DNA of 64,000 nt from Paenibacillus senegalensis JC66 (GTDB lineage: Bacteria > Bacillota > Bacilli > Paenibacillales > NBRC-103111). The DNA lies in contig NZ_HE610959.1 of the NCBI RefSeq assembly GCF_000285515.1, positions 475,086-539,085 of the forward strand, read 5' to 3'. This document shows, one piece after another, positions 44,568-55,342 of this stretch; position 1 is the stretch's first letter, and the number at the start of each line of letters is the position of its first letter. Under the pieces are notes generated by a model. That model made no database searches and was not told the origin of the DNA. It saw only the letters and a list, made by a program, of their open reading frames with translations. Both the position numbers and the translations under genes were made by a program.

Positions 44568-44596
44568 ATAGTACCACTTTACAGGCAAAAAATCAA
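44568..44596 (-). promoter_or_regulatory. Sigma-A promoter of the FMN riboswitch leader
   Basis: On the minus strand TTGATT (44596-44591), 17 bases and TACTAT (44573-44568) precede the aptamer by about 35 bases, between the ppiB stop and the riboswitch. Confidence 0.65.
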
Positions 44597-44614
44597 GAGT
44601 AGAGAGTCTGCTGA

Positions 44615-45046
44615 TTATACCTCTGTTACCTTTACGCTTGCCATTTTCTCCCGGCCTTTGAATGTATCTACGACATCCATACCTTTTACCACTTGCCCAA
44701 AAACGGTGTGCTGGCCGTCCAAATGAGGCTGCGGGTTATAGCAAATGTAGAACTGGCTTCCCCCTGTATTGCGGCCGGCATGGGCCATAGCCAAGGTGCC
44801 CCGCTCATGCTTGTTCGGATTGATCTCACAATCAATCTGATAGCCAGGTCCGCCATTGCCAATTCCGTTAGGGCAGCCGCCTTGGGCAACAAAGCCCGGA
44901 ATCACTCTGTGAAATACCAATCCATCATAAAAACCGCTATTAGCCAGCTTTTCAAAGTTGGCTACCGTATTCGGCGCATCTTGATCGAACAAATCAATAA
45001 CAATCTCTTGCCCATCTTCCATCTTAATCGTTGCTTGCTTTGCCAT
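44615..45046 (-). CDS. ppiB: Peptidyl-prolyl cis-trans isomerase, cyclophilin type
   Basis: This cytosolic cyclophilin of 143 residues isomerises Xaa-Pro bonds. The motifs [13 protein letters not shown] near 45-57, [15 protein letters not shown] near 84-98 and HTVFGQV near 112-118 carry the conserved active-site Arg, Phe and Gln residues. The start is the ATG at 45046 with AAGGAGAC upstream; the frame continues 18 codons upstream without support. It lies between lysA and the rib operon, near its position in B. subtilis. Confidence 0.95.
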   Translation of the reverse strand: MAKQATIKMEDGQEIVIDLFDQDAPNTVANFEKLANSGFYDGLVFHRVIPGFVAQGGCPNGIGNGGPGYQIDCEINPNKHERGTLAMAHAGRNTGGSQFYICYNPQPHLDGQHTVFGQVVKGMDVVDTFKGREKMASVKVTEV

Positions 45047-45090
45047 AATAATCGTCTCCTTCCGGCCTCGTAGGCGGATTAAAAATATGG

Positions 45091-45112
45091 GCCGGAGCAT
45101 GCAAGCTCCGGC
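45091..45112 (-). terminator. Probable terminator after lysA
   Basis: A GC-rich perfect stem (GCCGGAGC with GCTCCGGC) with a 6-base loop lies 77 bases past lysA. Only a weak T-stretch (ATATTTTTA) follows, so termination may be partial. Confidence 0.6.
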
Positions 45113-45188
45113 ATTTAAGGGAATTTAGCAGCAGATAACTTGTGGTCAAATATTAAAGCAAGTGGCTGCCGGATGCAAAATGCAGTGC

Positions 45189-46523
45189 TTAAACCTGGCC
45201 AGCGACTTTCTTTTGCAAACGCTCCGGAATCAGATCATTGCCAATGATATCCTGGTGGGATTCCCGCTGTACAACCAAATCCGCTTCGCCATCCTTCACG
45301 AAGACAACGGCCGGTCTGCGGATCCGGTTATAGTTATTGGCCATAGCGTAGTTGTAAGCCCCCGTCGAGGATACAGCAAGGATATCGCCGGTTTGTACAA
45401 CAGGAAGGTCAATATCCCAAATTAGCATATCGCCGCTCTCACAGCATTTGCCGGCGATGGAAACCGTCTCTGCGTTAGCCTCATTGGCGCGGTTAGCCAG
45501 CATAGCTTCATATTTGGAATCATACAGCGCCGGACGAGGGTTATCCGTCATACCTCCATCTACGGCAACGTATTTGCGCACTCCGGGAATATCCTTGGAG
45601 GTTCCAACGGTATACAAGGTTGTTCCCGCTTCCCCAACAATACTCCGGCCCGGCTCAACCCAAATTTCCGGAAGCGGATAATTGTGCTCACCGAAATAGC
45701 TGGTAATTCCCTCGGTGATTGCTTCTACATACTTGGCAACCGGCAGTGGGGTATCCTCCGCTGTATAGCGAATGCCGAAGCCGCCTCCCAGGTTTACGAC
45801 CCGGAACGTAACATCCAGCTCGGAACGAACCTGAGTGGCGAAGCCGATCACTTTCTCAACAGCCATTTTAAAGCCTTCTACCTCAAAAATTTGGGAACCG
45901 ATATGGGAGTGAATGCCGAGTATTGTCAAATTGGATAACTGCGCTGCTTCTTTAACTGCTTGGAAGGCTGCGCCGTTGCCCAGATCGAAGCCGAACTTGG
46001 AGTCGGTTTGCCCTGTGGAAATGAATTCATGCGTATGAGCTTCGACCCCTGGAGTTATGCGAAGCAGGATGTTAACTTGAGCGTTTTTCTCAGCGGCAAT
46101 TGCATTTAGCATATGCAGTTCTACGAAATTGTCAACAACAAAGCAGCCGATCTTGGCATCAATCGCCATCTCGATTTCAGCAGGAGTCTTGTTGTTACCG
46201 TGAAAATGAATCCGTTCTACCGGGAAGCCAGCTTGCAATGCGGTAAACAGCTCCCCATCGGATACTACGTCCAGGGACATGCCTTCTTCTTCAGCGATCC
46301 GGCACATAGCCATTACGCAAAAGGCTTTGCTTGCATAAGCAACTTGAAATTTAAGGCCCGATTTCTGAAAAGCCTCTACATACTCACGGCATCTTTGACG
46401 TACCAGCGCCTCGTCCACAACGTAAAGCGGAGTGCCAAAACGCTCCACGAGCTCTACGCTGTCGACTCCGCCGATCTGCAGATGGCCCTTGTCGTTTATT
46501 TGACTTGTTCCATGTAAATACAT
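45189..46523 (-). CDS. lysA: Diaminopimelate decarboxylase
   Basis: LysA decarboxylates meso-diaminopimelate to lysine. The 444-residue protein has the PLP lysine in VAYASKAF near 61-68, HGNNKTPAEI near 102-111, GGGFGIRY near 246-253 with phosphate-binding glycines, EPGRSIVGEAG near 294-304 and the late CESGDMLIWD motif with the active-site Cys. I looked for a lysine riboswitch upstream and saw none; 46524-46873 shows only a purine-rich ribosome site and no other feature that I can name. Confidence 0.97.
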   Translation of the reverse strand: MYLHGTSQINDKGHLQIGGVDSVELVERFGTPLYVVDEALVRQRCREYVEAFQKSGLKFQVAYASKAFCVMAMCRIAEEEGMSLDVVSDGELFTALQAGFPVERIHFHGNNKTPAEIEMAIDAKIGCFVVDNFVELHMLNAIAAEKNAQVNILLRITPGVEAHTHEFISTGQTDSKFGFDLGNGAAFQAVKEAAQLSNLTILGIHSHIGSQIFEVEGFKMAVEKVIGFATQVRSELDVTFRVVNLGGGFGIRYTAEDTPLPVAKYVEAITEGITSYFGEHNYPLPEIWVEPGRSIVGEAGTTLYTVGTSKDIPGVRKYVAVDGGMTDNPRPALYDSKYEAMLANRANEANAETVSIAGKCCESGDMLIWDIDLPVVQTGDILAVSSTGAYNYAMANNYNRIRRPAVVFVKDGEADLVVQRESHQDIIGNDLIPERLQKKVAGQV

Positions 46524-46873
46524 GCATTATTCCTCTCTCTCTCCTCTAGTCTCTCTCCCGGCATGTCCTTCCTTCAATTCGGTACACGCCGGCGAGTGTG
46601 AACCCTCCTATAGCCAAGGACCTTCCCCGCTATGGCTTTAACCTACAAGCATCATGCATAGTTCGCTCTCCAATCTAAACCTGTAACGAAACGCAAACTA
46701 TTCGCACCGTTCTGCCGCAAATTTGAACCGAAGTATTGCAGAGGATTTATGCAAGATGCTGGCATAGTCAAAATCATAGGTAATACTATAAAGTTATCAT
46801 ATCCGACCTGGGTTGACAACAAAAGACGGAGCTGCTGCATTCCTCCAGGAAGAGAATGCGGGGACAACAAAAA

Positions 46874-46909
46874 GCAAACGCCCCGGTTCAAAAGAACAAA
46901 GGCGTTTGC
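46874..46909 (-). terminator. Terminator after sigF
   Basis: A 9-bp perfect stem (GCAAACGCC with GGCGTTTGC) is followed on the minus strand by TTTTTGTTG. It lies 18 bases past the sigF stop. Confidence 0.85.
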
Positions 46910-46926
46910 CAGCATTAGCCAGGGTG

Positions 46927-47682
46927 CTATTGGGCAATCTGGCTTTTGATCGACTGTAAAATCTTTTTCTCCAATCGGGATACCTGCACCTGGGAGATGC
47001 CAAGTCTTTCTGCCACCTCCGATTGCGTCTGATCCCGAAAATAGCGCAAATAAACAATCAGGCGTTCCCGTTCATTAAGACGGCCGATCGCTTCATTTAA
47101 AGCGAGCTTCTCAAACCATTTGTCCTGGGAATCGTCCGAAATTTGATCCATCAGTGTAATCGGATCTCCGTCATTCTCATACACCGTTTCGTGTATGGAG
47201 GATGGGGGCTTATTGGCCTCTTGGGCCATAACCACATCTTCGGCCGCCAGCTCCAATGCTTCAGCGACCTCATTAATGGTAGGCAATCTGCCCAGCGTTT
47301 TGGACAGCTCGTCTTTTGTTTTGCGTACCTTGTTGGCCAGCTCCTTTAAGGAACGGCTCACCTTAACGGTCCCGTCATCTCTAAGGAACCGTTGAATTTC
47401 TCCGATGATCATCGGTACCGCATAGGTCGAAAAGCGCACATCATAAGACAAATCGAATTTGTCCACAGATTTGAGCAATCCAATACAGCCAATCTGAAAC
47501 AGATCCTCCGCTTCATACCCCCGGTTCAAAAAACGTTGTACGACGGACCAGACCAAACGAATGTTGCAATTAACGAGTGTGTCTCTGGCAACGCCATCGC
47601 CGGATTGGCTGAGCGCAATCAATCGTTTTACTTCTGCATCATCCAAGTAATTGTGTGAGGCATGCTTCAAGTCAACATTCAT
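46927..47682 (-). CDS. sigF: Forespore RNA polymerase sigma factor SigF
   Basis: SigF directs early forespore transcription and is held inactive by SpoIIAB. The 251-residue protein has sigma region 2 (RLVWSVVQRFLNRGYEAEDLFQIGCIGLLKSVDKFD), region 3 and region 4 with the helix-turn-helix TQSEVAERLGISQVQVSRLEKKIL near 218-241. The start is the ATG at 47682, eight bases after AGGGG; a TTG two codons earlier is in frame. It is the last gene of dacF-spoIIAA-spoIIAB-sigF. Confidence 0.97.
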   Translation of the reverse strand: MNVDLKHASHNYLDDAEVKRLIALSQSGDGVARDTLVNCNIRLVWSVVQRFLNRGYEAEDLFQIGCIGLLKSVDKFDLSYDVRFSTYAVPMIIGEIQRFLRDDGTVKVSRSLKELANKVRKTKDELSKTLGRLPTINEVAEALELAAEDVVMAQEANKPPSSIHETVYENDGDPITLMDQISDDSQDKWFEKLALNEAIGRLNERERLIVYLRYFRDQTQSEVAERLGISQVQVSRLEKKILQSIKSQIAQ

Positions 47683-47697
47683 TATCAAAACCCCTAA

Positions 47698-48138
47698 TTA
47701 GACAGCGCATTTTTTGGATTCAATTCGCTTGGTCATCGTCACAACAGTACCTTTACCTACCTGAGTGTCTATCTCGATGTGGTCCATAAAGTTTTCCATA
47801 ATGGTAAAGCCCATGCCTGAGCGCTCCAGCTCGGGCTTGGAAGTAAATAAAGGCTGTCTGGCCTCATCCAGATTTTCGATCCCCATTCCGCTGTCTTCTA
47901 TTGTTAACCGGACGGTCTCATCCTCAATGACGCATGTTATGGTTACTACGCCGTCTTCTTTGTTGTCATAGCCATGAATAATCGCGTTAGTTACCGCTTC
48001 GGAGACTACCGTCTTGATATCGGTTAATTCGTTCACTGTCGGGTCAAGCTGGGACACAAATGCGGCTACGGCAACACGGGCAAACGATTCATTCTCGGAG
48101 CGGCTGGAAAATTGCAGCTTCATCATATTCGCACTCAT
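47698..48138 (-). CDS. spoIIAB: Anti-sigma-F factor SpoIIAB
   Basis: SpoIIAB binds SigF and is also the kinase that phosphorylates SpoIIAA. The 146-residue protein, the same length as in B. subtilis, has a GHKL ATPase fold with [13 protein letters not shown] (N box, about 44-56), [12 protein letters not shown] (G1, about 78-89) and [15 protein letters not shown] (G2, about 104-118). The start at ATG 48138, after GGAGGTCG, overlaps the spoIIAA stop (ATGA). Confidence 0.96.
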   Translation of the reverse strand: MSANMMKLQFSSRSENESFARVAVAAFVSQLDPTVNELTDIKTVVSEAVTNAIIHGYDNKEDGVVTITCVIEDETVRLTIEDSGMGIENLDEARQPLFTSKPELERSGMGFTIMENFMDHIEIDTQVGKGTVVTMTKRIESKKCAV

Positions 48139-48488
48139 GATACGACCTCCAGACTGGAGACCGCTTGTCTCTCGTTTTCTTCCAAAGCCAAAATTTTGTA
48201 CAGCCCCGACATTTCGAATAACCGGTGTACGGGAGGCTTGACGCCACACACGATCATTTTTCCGCCCTTGGCTGTAACTAATTTGTAGCGGCCGAGAATA
48301 ACTCCTAACCCTGAGCTGTCCATAAAATCAAGATTTTCCAGGCTCATGATCACATGAGAGGCATTCCCCTTGCCTATAGCCTCTTCCATGCGGACTTTAA
48401 CCACTTCTGCCGTATGATGGTCCAACTCGCCCGACAAGCGGACGATTAAAGCATTTCGGCCTTGCTCGATTTCAATTTGAAGACTCAT
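48135..48488 (-). CDS. spoIIAA: Anti-sigma-F factor antagonist SpoIIAA
   Basis: Unphosphorylated SpoIIAA frees SigF from SpoIIAB. I set the start at the ATG at 48488, eight bases after GGAGGA, which gives 117 residues, the B. subtilis length; a GTG two codons upstream is too close to the ribosome site. The STAS domain has GELDHHTAE near 20-28 and the phosphorylation site [15 protein letters not shown], with Ser58 as the modified residue. A sigma-H-like promoter lies just upstream. Confidence 0.96.
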   Translation of the reverse strand: MSLQIEIEQGRNALIVRLSGELDHHTAEVVKVRMEEAIGKGNASHVIMSLENLDFMDSSGLGVILGRYKLVTAKGGKMIVCGVKPPVHRLFEMSGLYKILALEENERQAVSSLEVVS

Positions 48489-48519
48489 CTGCACATTCCT
48501 CCTCCATCATGCACACTCA

Positions 48520-48545
48520 ATTCTAGCTGAGGGAGGGCAAATCCT
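48520..48545 (-). promoter_or_regulatory. Candidate sigma-H promoter of spoIIA
   Basis: On the minus strand AGGATTT (48545-48539), 12 bases and CTAGAAT (48526-48520) fit the sigma-H consensus (AGGAWWT, GAAT core). It lies between dacF and spoIIAA, where the sigma-H promoter of the B. subtilis spoIIA operon lies. Confidence 0.6.
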
Positions 48546-48617
48546 GCCGCCCCGACAAAACTAGAAGAAAAGTGCTACAAGTAGAAGAAATCCGCTAGAT
48601 TCCGACTTCTTTTGCAA

Positions 48618-49793
48618 TCAGTCTACGAAAAAGAGCTGCCCTGCCGTACGCTTGAACAACGTCCACCAGCCGGCTTTCTCAATTTCAACAGGCGAGGTTA
48701 GAGGAAATTCCTTCATCTTCTGATCGCCCTTATAGACAACTAATTTACCGATCTCACTGCCCAGCTCAACCGGCGCATTAAGCTCGGGATTTAACTGAAC
48801 TTCGTAACGAATGTCTTCCTCACCCTCGCCTTTCTTAAGCAGAACCCCGTATTGATGATTGGCGGTTAGAGGCACAATCCGCTGTTCGCCCTTGTTAACC
48901 TTGATGACACCCAAGCTGTCCCCGGCTTTAACAATAGGGTAATTGGTGTATTGAGAGAAGGCATAATCGAGCATTTTGCCGACTTCGGCATTGCGTGTTT
49001 TCGTATCCGGCTCTCCAAGGACAACCGCTATGACACGGAAGTTGTCTTTCTTCGCAGTAGCGGCAAGACAGAACTTCGCTTCGCGGGTGTAGCCGGTTTT
49101 TAGGCCGTCGACCCCATCGTAAAAGCGCACCAGCTTGTTCGTGTTGACCAGCCAGAAGGGGCGATCCGTATCTTTACGCAGGTAGTCCTGATAAGCGCCC
49201 GTATACTTCGTAATTTGCTCATATTTCATCAGCTCTTTAGACATTAGAGCAATATCGTGAGCCGTGGTGTAATGATTGTCTGCGGGCAAACCGTTCGGGT
49301 TGACAAAATGGGTGTTGGTCATGCCGAGCTGCTTTGCTTTTTCATTCATTTTCTGCACAAAGGCTTCTTCGGAGCCGCTGATTTTTTCAGCTAAGGCTAC
49401 TGAAGCGTCATTAGCCGAAGCCATAGCCACTCCTTTAAGCATATCCTCCACGGTCATTTCCTCTCCCGGTTCGAGAAAAATCTGTGACCCGCCCATGGAG
49501 GCCGCATATTCGCTTGTGCGAACCATGTCGTTCCATTGCAGCTTGCCTTTTTCTACTTCCTCCATGACCAGCAGCATAGTCATAATTTTCGTGATGCTAG
49601 CAGGCGGCAGCTGATCATCCATATTTTTATTGAAAATGACGGTCCCTGTATCCACATCCATCAAAACCGCTGATCTTGCCCCCGGCGCCAAGTCTATGCC
49701 GCTATTATTCTCTTCAGCATTGACTAACGGCAATGACACTGTACACGTCCAGATAAGAACCATCAGTGCCGAAACCCATTTCTTGATCATCAA
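48618..49793 (-). CDS. dacF: D-alanyl-D-alanine carboxypeptidase DacF
   Basis: DacF is a forespore low-molecular-weight penicillin-binding protein that trims cortex peptidoglycan. The 391-residue protein has a signal peptide (about 1-26), SITK (Ser66, Lys69), SAND (about 124-127) and KTGYT (about 229-233), a C-terminal beta domain and a final amphipathic segment (WWTLFKRTAGQLFF) that may anchor it to the membrane. It is the first gene of the spoIIA cluster as in B. subtilis, and a paralogue of dacB at 31911-33071. Confidence 0.94.
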   Translation of the reverse strand: MMIKKWVSALMVLIWTCTVSLPLVNAEENNSGIDLAPGARSAVLMDVDTGTVIFNKNMDDQLPPASITKIMTMLLVMEEVEKGKLQWNDMVRTSEYAASMGGSQIFLEPGEEMTVEDMLKGVAMASANDASVALAEKISGSEEAFVQKMNEKAKQLGMTNTHFVNPNGLPADNHYTTAHDIALMSKELMKYEQITKYTGAYQDYLRKDTDRPFWLVNTNKLVRFYDGVDGLKTGYTREAKFCLAATAKKDNFRVIAVVLGEPDTKTRNAEVGKMLDYAFSQYTNYPIVKAGDSLGVIKVNKGEQRIVPLTANHQYGVLLKKGEGEEDIRYEVQLNPELNAPVELGSEIGKLVVYKGDQKMKEFPLTSPVEIEKAGWWTLFKRTAGQLFFVD

Positions 49794-49882
49794 ACAATCC
49801 CCTTTCCTCTTCGCTGCTTATTTGGCTTATCTTCAAAAGTCTAGACTGCTTGCTCTCATTGTTAACTACTTTTGAGAAAAAT

Positions 49883-49907
49883 ATTCCATAAGGGCTAAAC
49901 CTTTCCT
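49883..49907 (-). promoter_or_regulatory. Sigma-H-like promoter upstream of dacF
   Basis: On the minus strand AGGAAAG (49907-49901), 11 bases and ATGGAAT (49889-49883) fit the sigma-H pattern (RnnGAAT) about 90 bases before dacF. If real, dacF and spoIIA would both be read by sigma-H from here. Confidence 0.45.
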
Positions 49908-49960
49908 GGCTATTTTGCATTCATCCTCTCCCACACTCAAAGCCCATAAATCAAAAAAAA

Positions 49961-49996
49961 GCGAGTTCCGAATAGGGAATGCTCCCTGGAACTCGC
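49961..49996 (-). terminator. Terminator after pdhD
   Basis: A 9-bp perfect stem (GCGAGTTCC with GGAACTCGC) around an 18-base loop is followed on the minus strand by TTTTTTTT. It ends the pdh operon. Confidence 0.9.
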
Positions 49997-50030
49997 TTAG
50001 TATATTTTTATATTATCTTGTCAAAAACGA

Positions 50031-51440
50031 TTACTTGGTGTGGATCGGATGGCCCAGCGCCACTTCGGCGGCTTCCATTACGATTTCCCCAAGCGTCGGG
50101 TGAGCGTGGATCGTCAGGGCGATATCCTCCAGCGTAGCACCCATCTCGATAGCCAGGCCAAGCTCCGCAATCAGGTTGGAAGCTTCGGCTCCCACGATTT
50201 GCGCCCCGAGCACAATCCCGGTTTCCTTGTTGGCGATCAGCTTCACGAACCCGTCGGTAGCATTAAGCGACAACGCTCTTCCGTTAACAGCAAACGGGAA
50301 TTTGCCTACAGCCAGTTCAATTCCTTGCTCCTTGGCTTGCGTTTCGCTTAAGCCGACGCTTGCGATCTCCGGATCGGAGAAGACCACGAGAGGAATCGCG
50401 CGGTAATCCACAACACTAGGCATACCGGCAATCGCTTCGGCCGCAACCTTGCCTTCATAGGATGCTTTATGCGCCAATGCAGGACCGTCTACGATGTCAC
50501 CAATTGCATAGATGTGCGGAATGCTGGTGCGGCATTGCTCATCGACTTCAATCAGTCCGCGATCGCTCAGCTTCATCTCGATCAAGTCCAGTCCAAGCTC
50601 ACCATCGGTATTCGGACGGCGGCCAACCGTCACGAGCACATAATCGGCTGTAACCTCTTTTTCCTCGCCATCAACTGTAAACTTCACGGTAACATCGTTA
50701 TCGGTCTGTTCACAGCTTTGCGCCATAGCTTTCGTATAGATATCTACATCAGCTTTTTTCAGCTTGCGGGCAACCAATTGAGACAGATCTTTCTCGAATC
50801 CAGGCAGAATCGTATCAGAGCCTTCCAGGACCGTTACCTTGGTGCCGAATTTGGAGAACGTTTGACCAAGCTCAATCCCGATATAGCCACCGCCAATGAC
50901 AACCATGCTTTTCGGAATTTCGCTAAGCTCCAGAGCTTCGGTGGAAGAAAGAATGCGTCCGCCGAACGGGAATGCTTTAAGCTCGATAGGACGGGAGCCT
51001 GTAGCAATGATGCAATGCTTGAAGCGGTAGCGTGGCGATTCGTTTTCATTAAACAAACGGGCTTCGTTCTGGTTAATGAACATGACCTCGCCTTTGAAAG
51101 TCTCAATTTTGTTGCCTTTTAACAGCATGCCGACTCCGCCGGTTAATTTCTTAACAACTGAGTTTTTCCATTCCTGAACCTTGGCAAAATCAACCTTGAC
51201 ATTCTCGGCGGTAATTCCGATATCCGAGCCATGCTGTGCCTGCTCATATTGATGAGCAGCAGAGATTAGAGCCTTGGAAGGAATACAGCCGCGATTCAGA
51301 CAGACACCTCCGAATTCCGATTTGTCTGCAATGAGCACGCTTCTTCCTAATTGGGCAGCGCGGATGGCGGCTACATAACCGCCAGGACCCGCACCGATCA
51401 CCAGAACATCAATATCAATAGATGCATCTCCTACTACCAT
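50031..51440 (-). CDS. pdhD: Dihydrolipoyl dehydrogenase (E3)
   Basis: E3 reoxidises dihydrolipoamide with NAD+ in the pyruvate dehydrogenase complex and related complexes. The 469-residue protein has the FAD motif [12 protein letters not shown] near 14-25, the redox-active pair in [12 protein letters not shown] near 45-56, the NAD motif [11 protein letters not shown] near 187-197, AIGDIVDG near 319-326 and the C-terminal HAHPT with the catalytic His. It follows pdhC by three bases. A terminator follows. Confidence 0.97.
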   Translation of the reverse strand: MVVGDASIDIDVLVIGAGPGGYVAAIRAAQLGRSVLIADKSEFGGVCLNRGCIPSKALISAAHQYEQAQHGSDIGITAENVKVDFAKVQEWKNSVVKKLTGGVGMLLKGNKIETFKGEVMFINQNEARLFNENESPRYRFKHCIIATGSRPIELKAFPFGGRILSSTEALELSEIPKSMVVIGGGYIGIELGQTFSKFGTKVTVLEGSDTILPGFEKDLSQLVARKLKKADVDIYTKAMAQSCEQTDNDVTVKFTVDGEEKEVTADYVLVTVGRRPNTDGELGLDLIEMKLSDRGLIEVDEQCRTSIPHIYAIGDIVDGPALAHKASYEGKVAAEAIAGMPSVVDYRAIPLVVFSDPEIASVGLSETQAKEQGIELAVGKFPFAVNGRALSLNATDGFVKLIANKETGIVLGAQIVGAEASNLIAELGLAIEMGATLEDIALTIHAHPTLGEIVMEAAEVALGHPIHTK

Positions 51441-51443
51441 TGC

Positions 51444-52775
51444 TTACACCTCCATGACCAGCAGCTCAGGGTCAGACAGTAGCTGCTTGATGTAATTCAT
51501 ACAATTTTGTCCAGTTGCGCCATCGATGATGCGGTGGTCGAAACTTAGGGAGAGCGCCATAACCGGAGCCGCGACAATCTCTCCATTTTTTACAACCGGT
51601 TTTTCGGAAATGCGGCCTGTCCCGAGAATCGCCACTTCAGGGAAATTGATAATCGGTGTAAAGAACATGCCGCCTGCAGATCCGATATTGGTAATCGTAA
51701 TGGTACCGCCTCTCATCTCATGAGGCGCAAGCTTTCCTTCACGGGCTTTTCCAGCCAGCTCGGAAATTTCACTTGCAATAGTCCAGATGTTCTTGCGATC
51801 GGCATCGTTCACTACCGGCACTACAAGTCCGTTATCCGTATCCGCTGCAATTCCGATGTTATAGTACTTTTTGTAAACCAATTCATTATTCTCTTCATCG
51901 ATCATGGCATTCAGCGCAGGGAATTCGCGAACAGCCGCCACCAGCGCTTTTACGATGAATGGCAGATAGGTAAGCTTGATGCCTTTCTTCTCAGCCACAG
52001 CCTTCCCTTTCTGGCGCAGTGCTACCAGCTGCGATACGTCTACCTCGTCCATCAGCGTTACATGAGGAGCGGTGTACATCGATTTCGACATGGCATTGGC
52101 GATCACTTTGCGGATTCCCTTAAACGGAACACGCTCTTCTGCACGTTCGCCAGCCGGTACTGCAGCGGAAGCAGATGGAACAGCTTGCTGAGCAGGTGCC
52201 GCTTCTGCCGCTTGTTTGCTTCCTCCGCCTGCCGCGAAGTTCTCGACATCTTCACGTGTCACTCGGCCGTTCTTTCCGGTAGCCGGTACGTCTGCGATCG
52301 AAATCCCTTTGTCACGCGCTAGCTTGCGAACGCTTGGCGTAGCCAGCACTTCCTTAGGTGTTGCGGCTGGCTTACCCTCGCTTTGGGCCCCGCCGGAAGC
52401 TTTCGCCGTATCGCCCTCATCGAGTGTGGATTCTTGAACGTTTTCAACAACCGCATCGCCAAAGTTGTCTTTGATCTTCTCTTCGCTCGTTCCTACCGTA
52501 TCTGCTTCGTCCTCATCCTGCTCGGGAATATCTCCCTCAGCATCAATAACCGCCACAACTTGTCCGATGCGGCAAACATCGCCTTCATTAACCTTGACTT
52601 CCTTGACCGTACCATTCACCGGGCTTGGTACTTCGACAACCGCTTTGTCGTTTTGCACGTCCATGATGATATCTTCATCCGTAATCTTATCGCCTGCTTT
52701 AATATGCAGCTTGACAATTTCCCCTTCGTGCAGGCCTTCGCCCAGCTCAGGGAATTTATAGTTAAAAATTGCCAC
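51444..52775 (-). CDS. pdhC: Dihydrolipoamide acetyltransferase (E2) of pyruvate dehydrogenase
   Basis: E2 forms the core of the complex and moves the acetyl group to CoA. The 443-residue protein has one lipoyl domain (1-80) with the modified Lys in VQNDKAVVEVPSP near residue 44, a Glu/Asp-rich linker, a peripheral-subunit-binding domain with TPSVRKLARDKGI near 147-159 and RVTREDVENF, an Ala/Pro linker, and the catalytic domain (about 215-443) with the DHRIIDG motif near its end. It lies between pdhB and pdhD. Confidence 0.97.
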   Translation of the reverse strand: MAIFNYKFPELGEGLHEGEIVKLHIKAGDKITDEDIIMDVQNDKAVVEVPSPVNGTVKEVKVNEGDVCRIGQVVAVIDAEGDIPEQDEDEADTVGTSEEKIKDNFGDAVVENVQESTLDEGDTAKASGGAQSEGKPAATPKEVLATPSVRKLARDKGISIADVPATGKNGRVTREDVENFAAGGGSKQAAEAAPAQQAVPSASAAVPAGERAEERVPFKGIRKVIANAMSKSMYTAPHVTLMDEVDVSQLVALRQKGKAVAEKKGIKLTYLPFIVKALVAAVREFPALNAMIDEENNELVYKKYYNIGIAADTDNGLVVPVVNDADRKNIWTIASEISELAGKAREGKLAPHEMRGGTITITNIGSAGGMFFTPIINFPEVAILGTGRISEKPVVKNGEIVAAPVMALSLSFDHRIIDGATGQNCMNYIKQLLSDPELLVMEV

Positions 52776-52833
52776 GGCACCCTACCTCCTTAGATCATTT
52801 TTACAATTAAGCCAGTAAGCTGGCTAGCGTTCC

Positions 52834-53814
52834 TTAAAAATCGAGAACCTCGTTCAAGCCGACAATTACTCTCGCCGGGTTAGGCAGCCAGCTATCCTCG
52901 ATTTGCGCGAACGGATAAACCGTATCCGGCGGGGCCACACGAAGAACAGGAGCCTCCAGGTGAAGGATGGCCTTCTCGTTAATTTGGGCAATCACTTCGG
53001 CCGCAATTCCTGAAGTTTTCTGCGCTTCCTGAACGACAATAGCACGGTTTGTTTTCTTGATCGATTCCACGACAGTTTCGATATCAATCGGCATGATGGT
53101 GCGCAAATCAATAACCTCGACCTTAACTCCGCGGCTCTTCTCGATTTCTTCCGCCGCCTTCAAGGATGTATGAACCATAGCTCCGTAAGTGATGATGGTT
53201 ACGTCGCTTCCTTCTTTAACCACCTTGGCTTTGCCGATCGGCACTGTATATTCACCTTCCGGCACTTCTTCACGGTATGCATGGTACAGATTCAAATGCT
53301 CCATGAAAAAGACCGGGTCGTTATCACGGATAGCAGAGATCATCAAGCCTTTGGCATCGTAAGGGTTCGAAGGAATAACAACCTTGATGCCAGGTGTTTG
53401 CGCGATAAGCCCTTCCAGGGCATCCGTATGCAATTCTGCAGCCTTTACTCCCCCGCCGTACGGAGTACGGAAAACGATTGGCGCATGGTAACGGCCGCCG
53501 GAACGATAGCGCATCCGGGCGGCTTGAACGCAAATTTGATCCATTGCTTCAAAAATAAAGCCGACAAACTGAATTTCAGCGATCGGACGGAAGCCTTGAG
53601 TTCCCAGGCCGACAGCAAGTCCGCCTATTGCAGATTCCGCAAGCGGTGTATCGAACACCCGATCCTCGCCGAATTCCTCCTGCAGTCCTTCGGACGCACG
53701 GAATACCCCGCCGACTTTCCCTACATCTTCACCGAATAAGAGGACATTCGGATCGCGCTTTAATTCTACGCGCATTCCGTCCCGGATTGCTTCTTTTAAA
53801 TTCATTTGAGCCAT
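52834..53814 (-). CDS. pdhB: Pyruvate dehydrogenase E1 beta subunit
   Basis: E1 beta completes the thiamine-diphosphate active site with PdhA. The 326-residue protein has the transketolase-like pyrimidine domain ([14 protein letters not shown], with the conserved Glu near 29) and the transketolase C-terminal domain ([17 protein letters not shown] near 231-247). The [15 protein letters not shown] loop near 112-126 is the substrate loop seen in branched- and pyruvate-type enzymes. It is second in pdhA-pdhB-pdhC-pdhD. Confidence 0.97.
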   Translation of the reverse strand: MAQMNLKEAIRDGMRVELKRDPNVLLFGEDVGKVGGVFRASEGLQEEFGEDRVFDTPLAESAIGGLAVGLGTQGFRPIAEIQFVGFIFEAMDQICVQAARMRYRSGGRYHAPIVFRTPYGGGVKAAELHTDALEGLIAQTPGIKVVIPSNPYDAKGLMISAIRDNDPVFFMEHLNLYHAYREEVPEGEYTVPIGKAKVVKEGSDVTIITYGAMVHTSLKAAEEIEKSRGVKVEVIDLRTIMPIDIETVVESIKKTNRAIVVQEAQKTSGIAAEVIAQINEKAILHLEAPVLRVAPPDTVYPFAQIEDSWLPNPARVIVGLNEVLDF

Positions 53815-53928
53815 GACTGCCCGATTCCTCCTTAAAATGCTTAAGTTTTGTTACGCCTTATACAAAACTGTAAATATAATAATCAACGCGGCTAACCAGC
53901 CTGATCACAGGACCTCGTCAGCGCCTGT

Positions 53929-55053
<1,125 letters not shown>

Positions 55054-55342
55054 AGACATAATTGTTTCGTATGCTAATCTGTTATACAATTATTATATTA
55101 CTGTCTCAGTTTAATTTCCACCATATAATTTAAAATATTGATACAAGTAAACGTTTTGTCATAAAACTGTTAGTGAACAGCACTCCAAAAGTTATATAAC
55201 AGTTCTGAAAAGCAATACGGCTAATCCCGAATTAGTTTGACCTAATTTCGGCAATTTGTTACCAAGCCGAATGAATTTTCTTGGATACCGCCGCTCTGTT
55301 AAGCGCTGTTCTAACATTCCACCCCGATAGGAGGATTACAAA

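Noticed and set aside
46524-46873. Possible lysine riboswitch upstream of lysA
   Set aside because: None of the conserved L-box blocks are visible. A TTGACT-like -35 exists near 46777 but no convincing -10 follows.
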